Part shown: one piece after another, positions 34,570 to 44,024 of the stretch
Numbering within the stretch: the stretch's first letter is position 1
Layout of the letters: each line of letters begins with the position of its first letter
Source: CAYNYM01 sp049366815
GTDB taxonomy: Bacteria; Desulfobacterota; DSM-4660; Desulfatiglandales; HGW-15
NCBI GenBank assembly: GCA_049366815.1
Contig: JBMNCO010000068.1
Coordinates: 1 to 64,000 of the forward strand
Direction of reading: 5' to 3'
Length of the DNA stretch: 64,000 bases
Program-made: the position numbers and the translations under genes
The notes under the pieces: model-generated
Told to the model about the DNA's origin: nothing
The model's input: the letters and a program-made list of their open reading frames with translations, nothing else
Databases searched by the model: none

Positions 34570-35184
34570 TTAAGGGATTACCCAGGATGCATCCATGCGA
34601 TTGCCATCCCAATGAAATTTCGCCCTGATATTGCCCGTCAGTCTCAGCAGGAGCCAGTCCATTTCATCGAATCTGCAGACTATGGCGGCGAAATTTTTGC
34701 GGGCCATCGAATGATCAAACACTTTGGGTACCTTATCGCGGAGAAAGTCCGGCAGACCCGAAGTCCCTTGCTCTGAGGGCGAACCCGGCGGGATTTCGCC
34801 GCAGTAATTGATGCGACTTCTCAGGCGCACCTTTTTCCATTGGGATTCAGCCGTCTCATCATGGGCATGGATCGAAGCGGTTCCGGAAAGGCGCACCTGT
34901 ATCCACTTTCCGGGATGATAAAATAACCAACTCACATGGGGATTATCAAGGATCTGTGCAACCTTGGGGGTTCGGGCATCGCAGTGACATACCAATGTCC
35001 GTTCATTTTCTGAAAACCCCCTCAGGATCACGGTCCGCACCTCGGGCTTGTTGCCGTTCATGGTGGTGAGGGCAGGTCGGTAAAAAGGGTGTCTGAAGTT
35101 GCGAACCCCCTCATGGACAAGACTCCAGCTCGATTTGAGAACGCCTTCCAGTGTTGAAATATCTTCTTTTTTCCCAAATATCAT
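34570..35184 (-). CDS. Pyridoxamine 5'-phosphate oxidase-family protein
   Basis: 204 residues with the split-barrel FMN-binding pattern: FRHPFYRPALTTMNG, EVRTVILRGFSENERTLVCHCDARTPK, and a C-terminal ILLRLTGNIRAKF-like strand. True PdxH has a stronger C-terminal signature, so a general flavin reductase or oxidase role is as likely. The start at 35184 lies only 14 bases from the end of the transposable element (35199) and has no visible ribosome site. The insertion may have removed its original upstream region. Confidence 0.75.
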   Translation of the reverse strand: MIFGKKEDISTLEGVLKSSWSLVHEGVRNFRHPFYRPALTTMNGNKPEVRTVILRGFSENERTLVCHCDARTPKVAQILDNPHVSWLFYHPGKWIQVRLSGTASIHAHDETAESQWKKVRLRSRINYCGEIPPGSPSEQGTSGLPDFLRDKVPKVFDHSMARKNFAAIVCRFDEMDWLLLRLTGNIRAKFHWDGNRMDASWVIP

Positions 35185-35198
35185 AAGAATAAGAATGA

Positions 35199-36255
35199 GA
35201 ATGGGGTCACATCTTGATTTGTGAATTGAGAGAATCCTGCTTTCTTTTCCAGTTCTTGTCTTTCTGCAGTTGCCTCTTTACTCTCCTCACAATATGGCTT
35301 ACGGCTGAATAGCTCACCTCGAAAAACTTTCCGATCTCCTCGTTCGTAAATGCCCTCTTCTCCCAAAGGAGATATACCAAGAGATCCCTGTCTTCCCTTT
35401 CCTCTCCGTAAAGCCGCCCCATTTCCCTGAACCGATTCAGATCGCGCCCGAGCAAGGCTGAGGCCCGCATCAGGTATTCATCGGCATCGATCATCCCCAC
35501 CATTCCCCTTTGCTGGGGCACTTCCCGATCAGGCTTCACCGAAATATATCTTGATTTGACCCGTTCCACAAACTCCTCTGTCCCCAACATGAGCCCGTGC
35601 CGGAAATCCTCCCAGAGATCCTTTTCCTCCTCTGCGTATCTTTGCACTTTCTCTCGATATGCCTTTCGAGGATCAGGACCCGAGAAAAGGGAGAGCACCA
35701 TGTCCATTTTCAGCCACTCGGGGGCCTTGCGCCGGTAGGCATAGGCCGGGTAGCTGCTCCACTTGTAGTCCATGAGTCGTTTTACCATCCCGGCCCGCAG
35801 TGGATTTCGGTGAATATAGCAGGATAGCTCCACGGCGTACGATTCATTTTCCACGAGAATGCTCTTGAATCGCCCTTGGAAAAGATGGCCCCTTCGGCTA
35901 TGACGATTATTGAACCTGCGGGTATAGGTCAAACCGAGCCATTGCATGGCCCTTGACAAATTGCCAAGGTTTGTTCGCAATAGAAGGTGGTAGTGGTTTG
36001 ACATCAGCACAAAGGCAAAGACATCTACGTCAAACCGATCACAGGTTTCTCCAACGGTCTCCAGGAACAGGCCCTTGTCCTCGTCACCATAAAATATATC
36101 CCTTCCCTCGTTTCCGCGGGAAAGGATGTGGTAATAGGCCCCTTCATATTCAATCCGCCATGGCCTCGCCATTCCTTGTCAGCCCTCCTCACGCAAATCG
36201 AGACTGCAGACGATATAGCATCTCACAATTCACAAATCAAGATGTGACCCCATTC
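35199..36255. mobile_element. RAYT-type (IS200-like) element with perfect 30-bp terminal inverted repeats
   Basis: The ends 35199-35228 and 36226-36255 are exact inverted copies (each begins GAATGGGGTCACATCTTGAT from the outside). The 1057-bp unit carries a single Y1/HUH transposase. The right end lies inside the last codons of the kinase at 36230-37129, and the left end lies 14 bases from the start of the PNPOx-like gene. No target-site duplication is apparent. Confidence 0.85.
35207..36172 (-). CDS. REP-associated tyrosine transposase (Y1/HUH)
   Basis: 321 residues. The HUH motif lies in VLMSNHYHLLLRT, and the catalytic Tyr is probably in SCYIHRNPLRAG. It opens ARPWRIEYEGAYYHILSRGN, as in RAYT (TnpA-REP) proteins. 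An extra C-terminal domain of about 100 residues ends with a helix-turn-helix (FTNEEIGKFFEVSYSAVSHIVRR), like the DnaA-type C-terminal domain found on some of these. It cuts and joins single strands at hairpin ends. The last codons run into the left terminal repeat. Confidence 0.9.
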   Translation of the reverse strand: MARPWRIEYEGAYYHILSRGNEGRDIFYGDEDKGLFLETVGETCDRFDVDVFAFVLMSNHYHLLLRTNLGNLSRAMQWLGLTYTRRFNNRHSRRGHLFQGRFKSILVENESYAVELSCYIHRNPLRAGMVKRLMDYKWSSYPAYAYRRKAPEWLKMDMVLSLFSGPDPRKAYREKVQRYAEEEKDLWEDFRHGLMLGTEEFVERVKSRYISVKPDREVPQQRGMVGMIDADEYLMRASALLGRDLNRFREMGRLYGEEREDRDLLVYLLWEKRAFTNEEIGKFFEVSYSAVSHIVRRVKRQLQKDKNWKRKQDSLNSQIKM

Positions 36256-37129
36256 GCATCCTCGCAAGAGCCTCATCCATGCTTCCCTTGAAGGGGCCGG
36301 GAGATTCCATCTTGATGGAGACGACGGCGGCCGCAAACCGGAGGCTGTCTTCTATGGAATGGTCCAGCCTTCTGGCCAGATATGCGCCGAAGGTCGTATC
36401 TCCCCGACCGGTCCTCCCTTCAATACTCCTGTTTGAGAACGGCTCGAAGTATTCCCGCCCCTCGGCCCTCACCAAAACTCCGTCGGCGCGGGTAACCATC
36501 GTCTCAGGGCTTCCCCACGTCTCGACTATGCGGGCTGCCCGGGATAGGTCGGCCGTCCCCGTCAACAGTTCGGCCTCGACGACGTCAAGCTTCACGGCCT
36601 CGGCCATACCTATGATTTCCTTCTTGCGGGGTACGTCTCGAAAATGAATGACACCGGTAAGGGCGTCGACCTGACGCACGAAGCTCTGTATATCAACGGA
36701 AAGATCGTAACCGCGTGTCTTGAGGGCCGACATGAATTCCACGGTGAATTCCCGGTCCGAAAGACCGGCGAGATGGATGAGGCGTGGTTTTTCGGGAAAG
36801 CGGATCTCCGCGTGTTCGAAAGACCCCGCATTCTTCGTTTGAAATATCGCTCTCTCGTCCGGGTTTTCAGTCCCATGGACGACACGCTGATGGGTGGTTT
36901 CCGCAGAGGGCTGGACATAAACATCAATACCTTTTGCCTTGAGCGGGTCGAAAAGATGGTAATCGTCGCCGGCCATACGTGTAATCACGGCGATCTTGAG
37001 GCCCGGCAGGCATGCGGCCACGGGCGAGTAGAGGGCCGCTCCGCCCGTCTCAATGCTGGTTTTCCCCCTGAACCTCTGGATCTCGTCGATGCAAATGTGC
37101 CCAATAAAAACAATGTCGTAAGGATGCAT
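36230..37129 (-). CDS. PfkB-family sugar kinase, C-terminus replaced by transposon end
   Basis: 299 residues of the ribokinase/PfkB family. ETGGAALYSPVAAC is in the N-terminal lid region. GRGDTTFGAYLA stands where the family has GAGDxF with the catalytic Asp. Substrate specificity is not evident. The final residues (GSHLDL) and the stop codon come from the 30-bp end of the neighbouring element, so the native C-terminus was replaced; little seems lost and the enzyme may still work. The start at 37129 has AGGAG 7 bases upstream. Confidence 0.8.
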   Translation of the reverse strand: MHPYDIVFIGHICIDEIQRFRGKTSIETGGAALYSPVAACLPGLKIAVITRMAGDDYHLFDPLKAKGIDVYVQPSAETTHQRVVHGTENPDERAIFQTKNAGSFEHAEIRFPEKPRLIHLAGLSDREFTVEFMSALKTRGYDLSVDIQSFVRQVDALTGVIHFRDVPRKKEIIGMAEAVKLDVVEAELLTGTADLSRAARIVETWGSPETMVTRADGVLVRAEGREYFEPFSNRSIEGRTGRGDTTFGAYLARRLDHSIEDSLRFAAAVVSIKMESPGPFKGSMDEALARMRMGSHLDL

Positions 37130-37186
37130 TATAACTCCTGATACGGGAGCGGCCGGACATGCTTTCGACCGGCCCATGAGCCTGCC

Positions 37187-37294
37187 TCACGGTGTCATTC
37201 CCGTTTCTACCGGCAGATCCTGAATATTTGACCACTCATTAAAGCTGCCGTCATAGTTCCGGACATTCGTGTAGCCCAACAGGCATTTCAAGAT
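37187..37294 (-). pseudogene. Rhodanese (thiosulfate sulfurtransferase) C-terminal fragment
   Basis: Minus-strand codons read LLGYTNVRNYDGSFNEWSN, then DLPVETGMTP and TGA. This is the usual end of a rhodanese catalytic domain. Nothing of the rest, including the active-site loop, is present: the methyltransferase gene directly precedes it. A 35-codon leftover from a deletion or recombination. Confidence 0.65.
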
Positions 37295-38055
37295 CATTTC
37301 TCTGCAATGACCAGCATTTCAAAATCCTCAGTCGATAGTTCGTCATTCCGACTGAAGGCACCAAGCTTCGCACCGAAAATATCAATGACATTGAAATCAA
37401 GGGTTTTTAACAGCCAGGTTATTTCCGAGGGCGTATAATACCTTTCGTTGCAATGGAGTTCTTTTTTATTCCCAAGATCATCTTCGGTATGTAGGGTGTT
37501 GTGTTCCCGGAAAGTCATCAAATCGAATGAAATGCCGTCGCATTCTGCGTTCCCTTCTTTTGTGCTCGAATCAAGGAAATCTTTGACGGAATGGAACAGA
37601 GGGAATAAGGCATTCAGGGTGGTCAATATCATTTTTCCTCTCTGAGTCAGGGCATTGGAGGCATTCCTCAGAATCTGATAATTCATTTCATCAGTCTCCA
37701 TCAGCGGGAATCCTCCTTCGCACAACATGATGACCAGGTCAAATTCATGGCGGAATGGAAGATTTCTGGCATCATGCTTTTGAAAATGAATTTGCAGATG
37801 CTCCATGGATGCCTTTTGTCTTGCTCGTTCTAATTGCGAATCTGAAAGATCGACCCCCACAACAGTATATCCTCTTTTTGTCAGCTCAATTGCATGTCTG
37901 CCTGTCCCACATCCAATATCCAGTATTCTCAAGTTCTTATCATAACCCGTCTCTTTTTCGATAAAGTCGCATTCACCCATGGTGCCGTGGGTGAAGCACT
38001 CATTATCATACCTCATTGCGTAATTTTCAAATAGTTCTTCATACCATTGTTTCAC
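37294..38055 (-). CDS. Class I SAM-dependent methyltransferase
   Basis: 253 residues. The SAM-binding motif I is LRILDIGCGTGRHAIEL, followed by VVGVDLS (motif with acidic ribose ligand) and FDLVIMLCEGGFPL. The substrate is not evident; small-molecule methyltransferases with a methyltransf_11/25 core look like this. Its 3' end touches the rhodanese fragment, so the present neighbourhood arose by rearrangement. Its codon use looks more AT-rich than that of neighbours, consistent with later acquisition. Confidence 0.82.
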   Translation of the reverse strand: MKQWYEELFENYAMRYDNECFTHGTMGECDFIEKETGYDKNLRILDIGCGTGRHAIELTKRGYTVVGVDLSDSQLERARQKASMEHLQIHFQKHDARNLPFRHEFDLVIMLCEGGFPLMETDEMNYQILRNASNALTQRGKMILTTLNALFPLFHSVKDFLDSSTKEGNAECDGISFDLMTFREHNTLHTEDDLGNKKELHCNERYYTPSEITWLLKTLDFNVIDIFGAKLGAFSRNDELSTEDFEMLVIAEK

Positions 38056-38658
38056 GTTGTCATACCCTTTCGTTTTGGCCCTAATGAAAAGCTGAACCGG
38101 AGCGGCCCAGCGCGGGCTCCGATCGCCTCCAGCGCCACGTCGGCGATGTCATTTCATTGATTCAATAATCTCGATTACACTCTGCACGCAAGGCACGCAT
38201 ACCGTGTTTAACAAATCATTCTCTTTCCCGTTGAAGGATCGTTTAGCGTCTATGATGGTAGACTTTTTGGGATCGGATAGGAAGAAAATTTGGCAAAATA
38301 CGAAAAAAGTGCCGCGATGCCCGGAAATCAGGGCACCTTGCCGGGGCCGTGACGCAGTGATCAGCTGCGCGTCTTTTTAAGCCGAGCCGTGCTCTTCTAT
38401 CCTGGAGACCTGCCCTCGGACTCGGCGTGGAACCGAACGAAATCCCTCCCCCTCGACGTCTTTTAATGAGATACCTGCTTGTCTTTTCCCCCATTTTTCA
38501 TTATTTTGGGGAACCGCAAAGAAACGCGCCGCAGGACGGGATCTGCGCTTCAGCTCGACAGGTTGCAGGGCACCCTGAGGCGGATTGCACGCAAGCCCAT
38601 GACCGAGGCGGATGCAACCCTCCGGGGTCGAGGATAGGTCACAAGGAGTAACGGACAC
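38056..38658. other. Intergenic stretch without a recognisable gene
   Basis: About 600 bases between the methyltransferase and divergent ftsY. A stem near 38349-38373 followed by TTTTT (GACGCAG with CTGCGCGTC, one bulge) may be a terminator on the plus strand. A minus-strand frame ending near 38157 looks faintly protein-like, but no family was recognised. Confidence 0.3.
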
Positions 38659-39621
38659 ATGGTCAAGCTGTTTAAGGAAAACAACCGTCAAGATAACGAG
38701 AAGGAAAAAGGCTTCTTCCAGCGATTGCGCCAAGGCCTTTCCAGGACAAGATCCGGCCTGGCAGGCGGACTGGATGCCGTAATATTCGGCCGAAAGGAAA
38801 TCAACGGGGACCTGCTCGAAAAACTTGAAGAGATCCTGTTCACATCCGATCTGGGAGTGGCTACCACACAGGAGCTGATTGATCTGGTTCAGGAAGGCGT
38901 CCGCAGAAAGGAACTGGACAAACCCGAGAAACTGAAGGCCATGATGAAGGAACAGATCCAGGCCTTTCTCCATGTGCCGGATGCCGAGCATCCCTCGCCC
39001 GCAGAGGGGGAACCCCTGGTCATCATGGTCATCGGCGTCAACGGAGTGGGGAAGACCACAACCATCGGAAAGGTGGGAAACCACTTCAAGGAACAGGGGA
39101 AAAAGGTCATGCTTGTCGCCGCCGACACCTTCAGGGCGGCCGCCGTCGAACAGCTCGAAATCTGGGGACAAAGGATAGGGGCGGAGGTCGTCAAACAAAA
39201 GGAGGGTTCCGACCCCTCTGCAGTGGCCTTTGACGCCGTTTCAGCCGCCCGGGCAAGGGGCACGGATATCGTCATCATCGACACGGCGGGCCGGCTTCAT
39301 ACCAAGAGCAACTTGATGGATGAGTTGGAGAAGATCCGGAGGGTCACCGGAAAACAGCTTCCCGGCGCACCCCACGAGGTGTGGCTGGTACTGGACGCGA
39401 CAACGGGTCAAAACGCTATTGCCCAGGCCGAGATTTTTCATAAGGAAGTAGGCGTAACCGGCATTATACTCACCAAGCTGGACGGCACGGCCAAGGGAGG
39501 CGTGGTCGTGGGCATCTCCCATCAACTCAAACTGCCCCTCAAGTTTATCGGAATCGGCGAAAAGATCGACGATCTTCGGCCCTTTAATGCACAGGATTTT
39601 GTCAATGCCATTTTTGATTAG
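38659..39621 (+). CDS. ftsY: Signal recognition particle receptor FtsY
   Basis: 320 residues: a short charged N-terminal region, then the NG GTPase domain with GVNGVGKTTT, VAADTFRAAAVEQL, DTAGRL and TKLDGTAKGG. It docks ribosome-SRP complexes at the membrane for co-translational insertion. AAGGAG lies about 11 bases before the ATG. Usually found near smc in this phylum; here it is 6 kb downstream, separated by the accessory region with the RAYT element. Confidence 0.95.
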   Translation: MVKLFKENNRQDNEKEKGFFQRLRQGLSRTRSGLAGGLDAVIFGRKEINGDLLEKLEEILFTSDLGVATTQELIDLVQEGVRRKELDKPEKLKAMMKEQIQAFLHVPDAEHPSPAEGEPLVIMVIGVNGVGKTTTIGKVGNHFKEQGKKVMLVAADTFRAAAVEQLEIWGQRIGAEVVKQKEGSDPSAVAFDAVSAARARGTDIVIIDTAGRLHTKSNLMDELEKIRRVTGKQLPGAPHEVWLVLDATTGQNAIAQAEIFHKEVGVTGIILTKLDGTAKGGVVVGISHQLKLPLKFIGIGEKIDDLRPFNAQDFVNAIFD

Positions 39622-39658
39622 ATTCCGGGACCGGGCATCCCAATAGATACGGTCAATG

Positions 39659-41053
39659 TCAGGACGCCATATCGAAGATCTTTCCCGGATTCAGGACCAT
39701 GTTGGGGTCAAAGAGGCGCTTGATTCCCATCTGCAGCCGGAGGCTCTCGGGGGAGATCTCAAGGGGCATGAACCTCTTCTTGGCCATGCCTATGCCGTGC
39801 TCCCCTGAGATGGTGCCCTTCATGGAAAGGACCCGCTCCAGGATCCCCCTGATCCCCTCCTCGACACGGCCCATATCCGACTCGCTCCCCGCAGTGATGT
39901 TCAAATGGATGTTCCCGTCTCCGGCATGGCCGAAACTGTAAATCTTCATGCCGTACGCCCTTTCAAATTCAGGAAGGACCCCCACAAAATCCGCAATCTC
40001 CCCGACGGGTACGACCACATCCTCAGGGATATACACGGGCCAGTTCTCCTCGATCCTGAGAGAGACCTGCCTCCGGATCTCCCAGAGTCTCGCCCGCTTC
40101 CGGGAGTCCGGAGCCATGAGCACCTCCTGCGCGCCAAAGCCCATACAGATCTGCCCGACGGCCTCCATCTCCTTTTCAATGGTCCCCGGGGGGCCGTCCA
40201 GTTCGATGAGGAGGAGGGTATCTGTTTCCCCGGTGTCTTGAATCGGAAGCATATCGCCGACCAGGTCAAGGCAGGCTCGGTCAAGAAACTCCAGGGCACA
40301 GGGGACATGGCCCTGCCCCAGGATGGATGTGACGGACTCCATGGCAGCGGAGAGGTGGGAGAAAAAGGCCACGGAAGTTGTGACGGCCCCGGGTTGGGGC
40401 AGGAGTTTCAGGATCAACTTGGTTATGACCCCCAGGGTGCCCTCTGACCCGACGAGGAGGTGAACCAGGTCATAGCCCACGACCCCCTTTCGCGTCCGGA
40501 CGCCTGCTGCGATCTTCTCCCCCGAAGGGAGGACGGCTTCCAGACCCAGGACGTAGTCCCTGGTCGTTCCGTACTTGATGCAGCCGGGCCCGCCGGCATT
40601 GGTGGCGGCATTGCCGCCCAGGGACGACGTATCCAGACTCGCCGGGTCCGGGGGATAGAAGAGCCCGACATCCTTGGCTGCGTCCTTCAGGTCCAGGTTG
40701 ATGACCCCGGGTTCAACCACGGCGATCAGGTTCTCCCTTTCAATGGAAAGGATCCGGTTCATCCTGGCCAGAGAGAGGACGACCCCCCCGTGGACCGGAA
40801 CAGCTCCGCCCGCCAGGCCCGACCCCGCCCCTCGGGGGGTGACAGGGAACGCATATCTGTTTGCAAGACGCAGCAGGGCCTGAATCTGTTCGGTTTCCGT
40901 GGCCTCTACGACCAGATCCGGCGTGCGGTTGTCCTCACCGGCGTCCTTGCCAAACTCTTCCAGCTTTGACCTTTCCAGGACGACAAGACCTGAACCGACC
41001 GCTTTTCTGATTTGTTGGATGATTTCGGGTGTGAAGGCCTTGTAGTCTTTCAT
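39659..41053 (-). CDS. FAD-binding oxidase, GlcD / D-lactate dehydrogenase type
   Basis: 464 residues. The FAD-binding PCMH domain has VTPRGAGSGLAGGAVPVHGG. The C-terminal GlcD-type domain has HAGDGNIHLN and ISGEHGIGMAKK, the metal-binding and substrate region. Family members oxidise 2-hydroxy acids such as glycolate, D-lactate or D-2-hydroxyglutarate. The start abuts the stop of the upstream permease (TTAAATG), so it is translated with the ABC transporter genes. No separate iron-sulfur partner (GlcF) is adjacent. Confidence 0.88.
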   Translation of the reverse strand: MKDYKAFTPEIIQQIRKAVGSGLVVLERSKLEEFGKDAGEDNRTPDLVVEATETEQIQALLRLANRYAFPVTPRGAGSGLAGGAVPVHGGVVLSLARMNRILSIERENLIAVVEPGVINLDLKDAAKDVGLFYPPDPASLDTSSLGGNAATNAGGPGCIKYGTTRDYVLGLEAVLPSGEKIAAGVRTRKGVVGYDLVHLLVGSEGTLGVITKLILKLLPQPGAVTTSVAFFSHLSAAMESVTSILGQGHVPCALEFLDRACLDLVGDMLPIQDTGETDTLLLIELDGPPGTIEKEMEAVGQICMGFGAQEVLMAPDSRKRARLWEIRRQVSLRIEENWPVYIPEDVVVPVGEIADFVGVLPEFERAYGMKIYSFGHAGDGNIHLNITAGSESDMGRVEEGIRGILERVLSMKGTISGEHGIGMAKKRFMPLEISPESLRLQMGIKRLFDPNMVLNPGKIFDMAS

Positions 41054-41728
41054 TTAAGAACCACGGTGCTCAAAACCTGGAAAACGCAACGAATGCTCAA
41101 CCCTGTGGAGGCCCCATGTGGCCACAGAGGTGAGCAGGAGATAGACCGCACCCACAATGAGGAAGATCTCGGTATATTTGAAGGTCTCCGAGGCGATGAT
41201 CTTTCCTTCGCCCGTCAGCTCTATACAGGTAATCATGTAGGCCAAAGAGGAGTATTTGATCAGATAAATGACCTCATTGCCGCAACCGGGCAGGGCCCTT
41301 CGCAGGGCCTGCGGGAGAATGATCGAACGGACCATTTTCAACTTGGAAAAGCCAATGGCCTTGGCGGCCATCATCTGCCCGCTTTTTATGGAAAGAAAGG
41401 CGCCGCGGATATATTCCGAATGATACGCTGCACTGCAGAGAGAGAATCCGACAACGGATGCCAGAAAGGGGCTCATGTAGATACCCACGTGGGGCAGGCC
41501 GAAATACCAGATAAAGAGCTGGACCACCAGGGGAAACCCCCGGAACACGACCGTATACCCATTGGCCGCTGCGGCGAGCAGGGGATTGCCGTAAACCCTC
41601 AGTGCACCGATGACGACCCCCCCGATCAGCCCACAGATCGCCGAGGGCACGATCAGTTGGATGCTGACCCACAGACCTCTGAAAAGGGAGGGCAGGACAT
41701 CCTGCTGTATAAAGAAAAGCTCTTCCAT
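41054..41728 (-). CDS. Polar amino-acid ABC transporter permease 2
   Basis: 224 residues, HisMQ type, with several membrane helices and the loop that meets the ATPase (AKAIGFSKLKMVRSIILPQALRRALPG). The start is one base after the ATPase stop (TGACATG). It forms the channel with the second permease at 42508. Confidence 0.9.
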   Translation of the reverse strand: MEELFFIQQDVLPSLFRGLWVSIQLIVPSAICGLIGGVVIGALRVYGNPLLAAAANGYTVVFRGFPLVVQLFIWYFGLPHVGIYMSPFLASVVGFSLCSAAYHSEYIRGAFLSIKSGQMMAAKAIGFSKLKMVRSIILPQALRRALPGCGNEVIYLIKYSSLAYMITCIELTGEGKIIASETFKYTEIFLIVGAVYLLLTSVATWGLHRVEHSLRFPGFEHRGS

Positions 41729-41729
41729 G

Positions 41730-42494
41730 TCAGCGGGACTCCCCGTAGAGGTCTTTCAGCTTTCCGCAGAACTGTCTGGTTCTCTCTCGCTCGGCATTGA
41801 AAAGGATCTTTTCCGGGGGCCCTGTCTCCAGGATGCACCCATCCTCCATAAAGACCATCTCCTTTGCCAGATCGATGGCAAATCCGATCTGATGGGTCGC
41901 CATGAGCATGGGCATACCGTTGATCCCAAGGTCCCGGATGACGGCCAGGACCTCGGTAATCAGCTCCGGGTCCAGGGCCGATGTGGGTTCATCAAGGAGC
42001 ATCACCTTGGGGTCCATGGCCAAGGCCCTGGCGATGGACACCCGCTGTTTCTGGCCCCCTGAAAGTTCCGCCGGGTACTTTGTAACATGATCCTTGAGGC
42101 CGACCCGCTCCAGTTCCATAAAGGCCCTTTCCCGGGCCTCGACCCTGTGCATCTTCCTGACCTTCACAAGACCGATTTCCACATTTCTGAGGGCCGTCAG
42201 GTGATCAAAGAGGTTGAATTCCTGGAAGATCATGCCCACCTTCTGCCGATAGGCATAAAGCTCCTTTCTATGCCCATGGTTAACCTCCTCCCCGTCCAGC
42301 CAGATGCGGCCCTTTTCCGGCTTGATCAGGAAATTGATGCACTGCAGGAGCGTGCTCTTGCCTCCCCCGGACGGACCGATCAGGATCTTCAATTCTCCCT
42401 CGTTGATGGCAAGAGAGGCCTCCTTGAGGACCTCCTTGTCCCCATATCTCTTGCTGACATTCTCAATCCTCAATACGGGATCTTTTTCATTCAT
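41730..42494 (-). CDS. Polar amino-acid ABC transporter ATP-binding protein
   Basis: 254 residues with Walker A GPSGGGKST, the Q-loop in FQEFNLF, the signature LSGGQKQRVSIARAL and Walker B VMLLDEPTSAL. GlnQ/HisP type. It drives uptake through the two adjacent permeases. Confidence 0.94.
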   Translation of the reverse strand: MNEKDPVLRIENVSKRYGDKEVLKEASLAINEGELKILIGPSGGGKSTLLQCINFLIKPEKGRIWLDGEEVNHGHRKELYAYRQKVGMIFQEFNLFDHLTALRNVEIGLVKVRKMHRVEARERAFMELERVGLKDHVTKYPAELSGGQKQRVSIARALAMDPKVMLLDEPTSALDPELITEVLAVIRDLGINGMPMLMATHQIGFAIDLAKEMVFMEDGCILETGPPEKILFNAERERTRQFCGKLKDLYGESR

Positions 42495-42507
42495 CAGGAC
42501 GTCATCC

Positions 42508-43173
42508 TTATCGCGAATATCCGGGAATTCTGAACCTTTCGTGCAACATCTTGAGCCCCTTGGTGCCCAGGAAGGTCAAGATCAGGAACAGCACACCCGC
42601 GGTAAAATAGAGGGGAAGGTGCTGATAGGTCCTTGAGGCCACAAAATGGGCACGGGCCATGACCTCGGTGACCCCCAGGGCATAGGCCACGGCGGAATCT
42701 TTGAGCACGATGGAATATTCGTTGGACCAGCCGGGGATGGAAAGCCGCAGGGCCTGGGGGAGGACAATGAAGAGGATCGCCTTGGCATCACTCATGCCGA
42801 TGGCCCTGGCGGCCTTGAGCTGACCTTCCGGCAGGGCCAGAATAGATCCCCTGAAGATTTGAGACTGGTAGGCCGAGGTAATCAGGCCCAGGACAATCAT
42901 GGCCACGGTAAAGGCCGAGAGATTGATATTGAACCAGGAAAAGAGCCCGAAATAAAAGAGGAAGAGTAGCACCAGGAGGGGGACTCCGCGGAAAAACCAG
43001 ACATAGATGCCGACGAGCCGCCGCACATGTCTGTGCCCATAGACCTGTCCCACGGCAAGGGCCACGCCGATGAACAGCCCCAGCCCCATGGCCCCACAAA
43101 CCAAGGCTATGGTCACAAGCAACCCCTGGAGCAGGTAGGGAAAGGCGTCACTTATGGCAATCAGATAGTCCAT
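42508..43173 (-). CDS. Polar amino-acid ABC transporter permease 1
   Basis: 221 residues, HisMQ type, with membrane helices and the coupling loop KAARAIGMSDAKAILFIVLPQALRLSIPG. It differs enough from the second permease to suggest a heterodimeric channel. It lies 13 bases upstream of the ATPase gene. Confidence 0.9.
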   Translation of the reverse strand: MDYLIAISDAFPYLLQGLLVTIALVCGAMGLGLFIGVALAVGQVYGHRHVRRLVGIYVWFFRGVPLLVLLFLFYFGLFSWFNINLSAFTVAMIVLGLITSAYQSQIFRGSILALPEGQLKAARAIGMSDAKAILFIVLPQALRLSIPGWSNEYSIVLKDSAVAYALGVTEVMARAHFVASRTYQHLPLYFTAGVLFLILTFLGTKGLKMLHERFRIPGYSR

Positions 43174-43262
43174 TTACCGAAAGGTCCTGAAAAATTTGGA
43201 AGGCACCAGGGGCGGGACCCGATGCCTTCCGTGTGTAACCATCCTAAAATTCCCCTGATGGG

Positions 43263-44024
43263 TTATTCCAGATCATATTGCTTTTTCAATTCTTCCCAGT
43301 AGGGGGAAGCCATCAACCGTTTGAGCCCTTCATTCAGGGTGTCCAGAAGTTCTTTGTCCTCTTTTCGAACGGCGTAGCCAAAGTCTTCATTCTCCATCCC
43401 GAAGCCGCCCACGATCCGCACCGGTTTCTTTTTCACGGCATCCTTTGCGGGTGCGTCATCCATGGCTGCGGCCTTAATACGACCGTTCACCACGTCCTCC
43501 ACGGCCAGAGGCGCTGAATCATAGTGCACCAGCTTGAAATCCTTCTGCTCTTTCTTTATCAGGTTGTCTTCGATCCATTTGGCCTCGGTGGTCCCCCGCT
43601 GTACGCCGATCTTATTGCCGTTGGACAGCAGCGCATCCACTGACAGCGTGGAATTTTCCGGCGCCACAAGGACCTGTGCAATGATCCAGTAGGGGATGGT
43701 AAAATTGACCTGCTCTTTTCGTTTTTCGGTCACGCTCATCCCGGACGCGATCATGTCAATCTTCTTGGCCCTCAGGCTTGGGATAATGCCGTCCCAGTCC
43801 ATGGGCTGATGTTTGACCTTGAATCCCATTTCCTTTGCAATCCAGTCCACTGATTTGACATCAAAGCCGTCAGGAACGCCGTTTTTGTTTACAAAGGCAA
43901 AGGGAGGAAAATTCGCGTCAATCCCGTTAATATAGACCTTCTCCCCGGCAAGGGCGCCCGGCGCTCTGGTAAACAGGACAACTGCTGAAATTGCCAAAAA
44001 AATTGCAAATACCCTCTTTAACAT
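43263..44024 (-). CDS. Amino-acid ABC transporter substrate-binding protein
   Basis: 253 residues. A signal peptide (VFAIFLAISAVVLFTRAPGALAG) is followed by the type 3 solute-binding fold (DANFPPFAFVNKNGVPDGFDVK, MDWDGIIPSLRAKKIDMIASGM, VTEKRKEQVNFTIPYW). Periplasmic. First gene of the five-gene operon; AAGGAG lies upstream of the ATG and a strong promoter is at 44096-44124. Confidence 0.92.
   Translation of the reverse strand: MLKRVFAIFLAISAVVLFTRAPGALAGEKVYINGIDANFPPFAFVNKNGVPDGFDVKSVDWIAKEMGFKVKHQPMDWDGIIPSLRAKKIDMIASGMSVTEKRKEQVNFTIPYWIIAQVLVAPENSTLSVDALLSNGNKIGVQRGTTEAKWIEDNLIKKEQKDFKLVHYDSAPLAVEDVVNGRIKAAAMDDAPAKDAVKKKPVRIVGGFGMENEDFGYAVRKEDKELLDTLNEGLKRLMASPYWEELKKQYDLE

Noticed and set aside
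36900..37300. Intact rhodanese gene after the methyltransferase
   Set aside because: Only the last 35 codons can be read; the active-site loop is absent.
38157..38290. Possible C-terminal gene fragment on the minus strand
   Set aside because: The reading looked faintly protein-like, but no family was recognised and no start is present.
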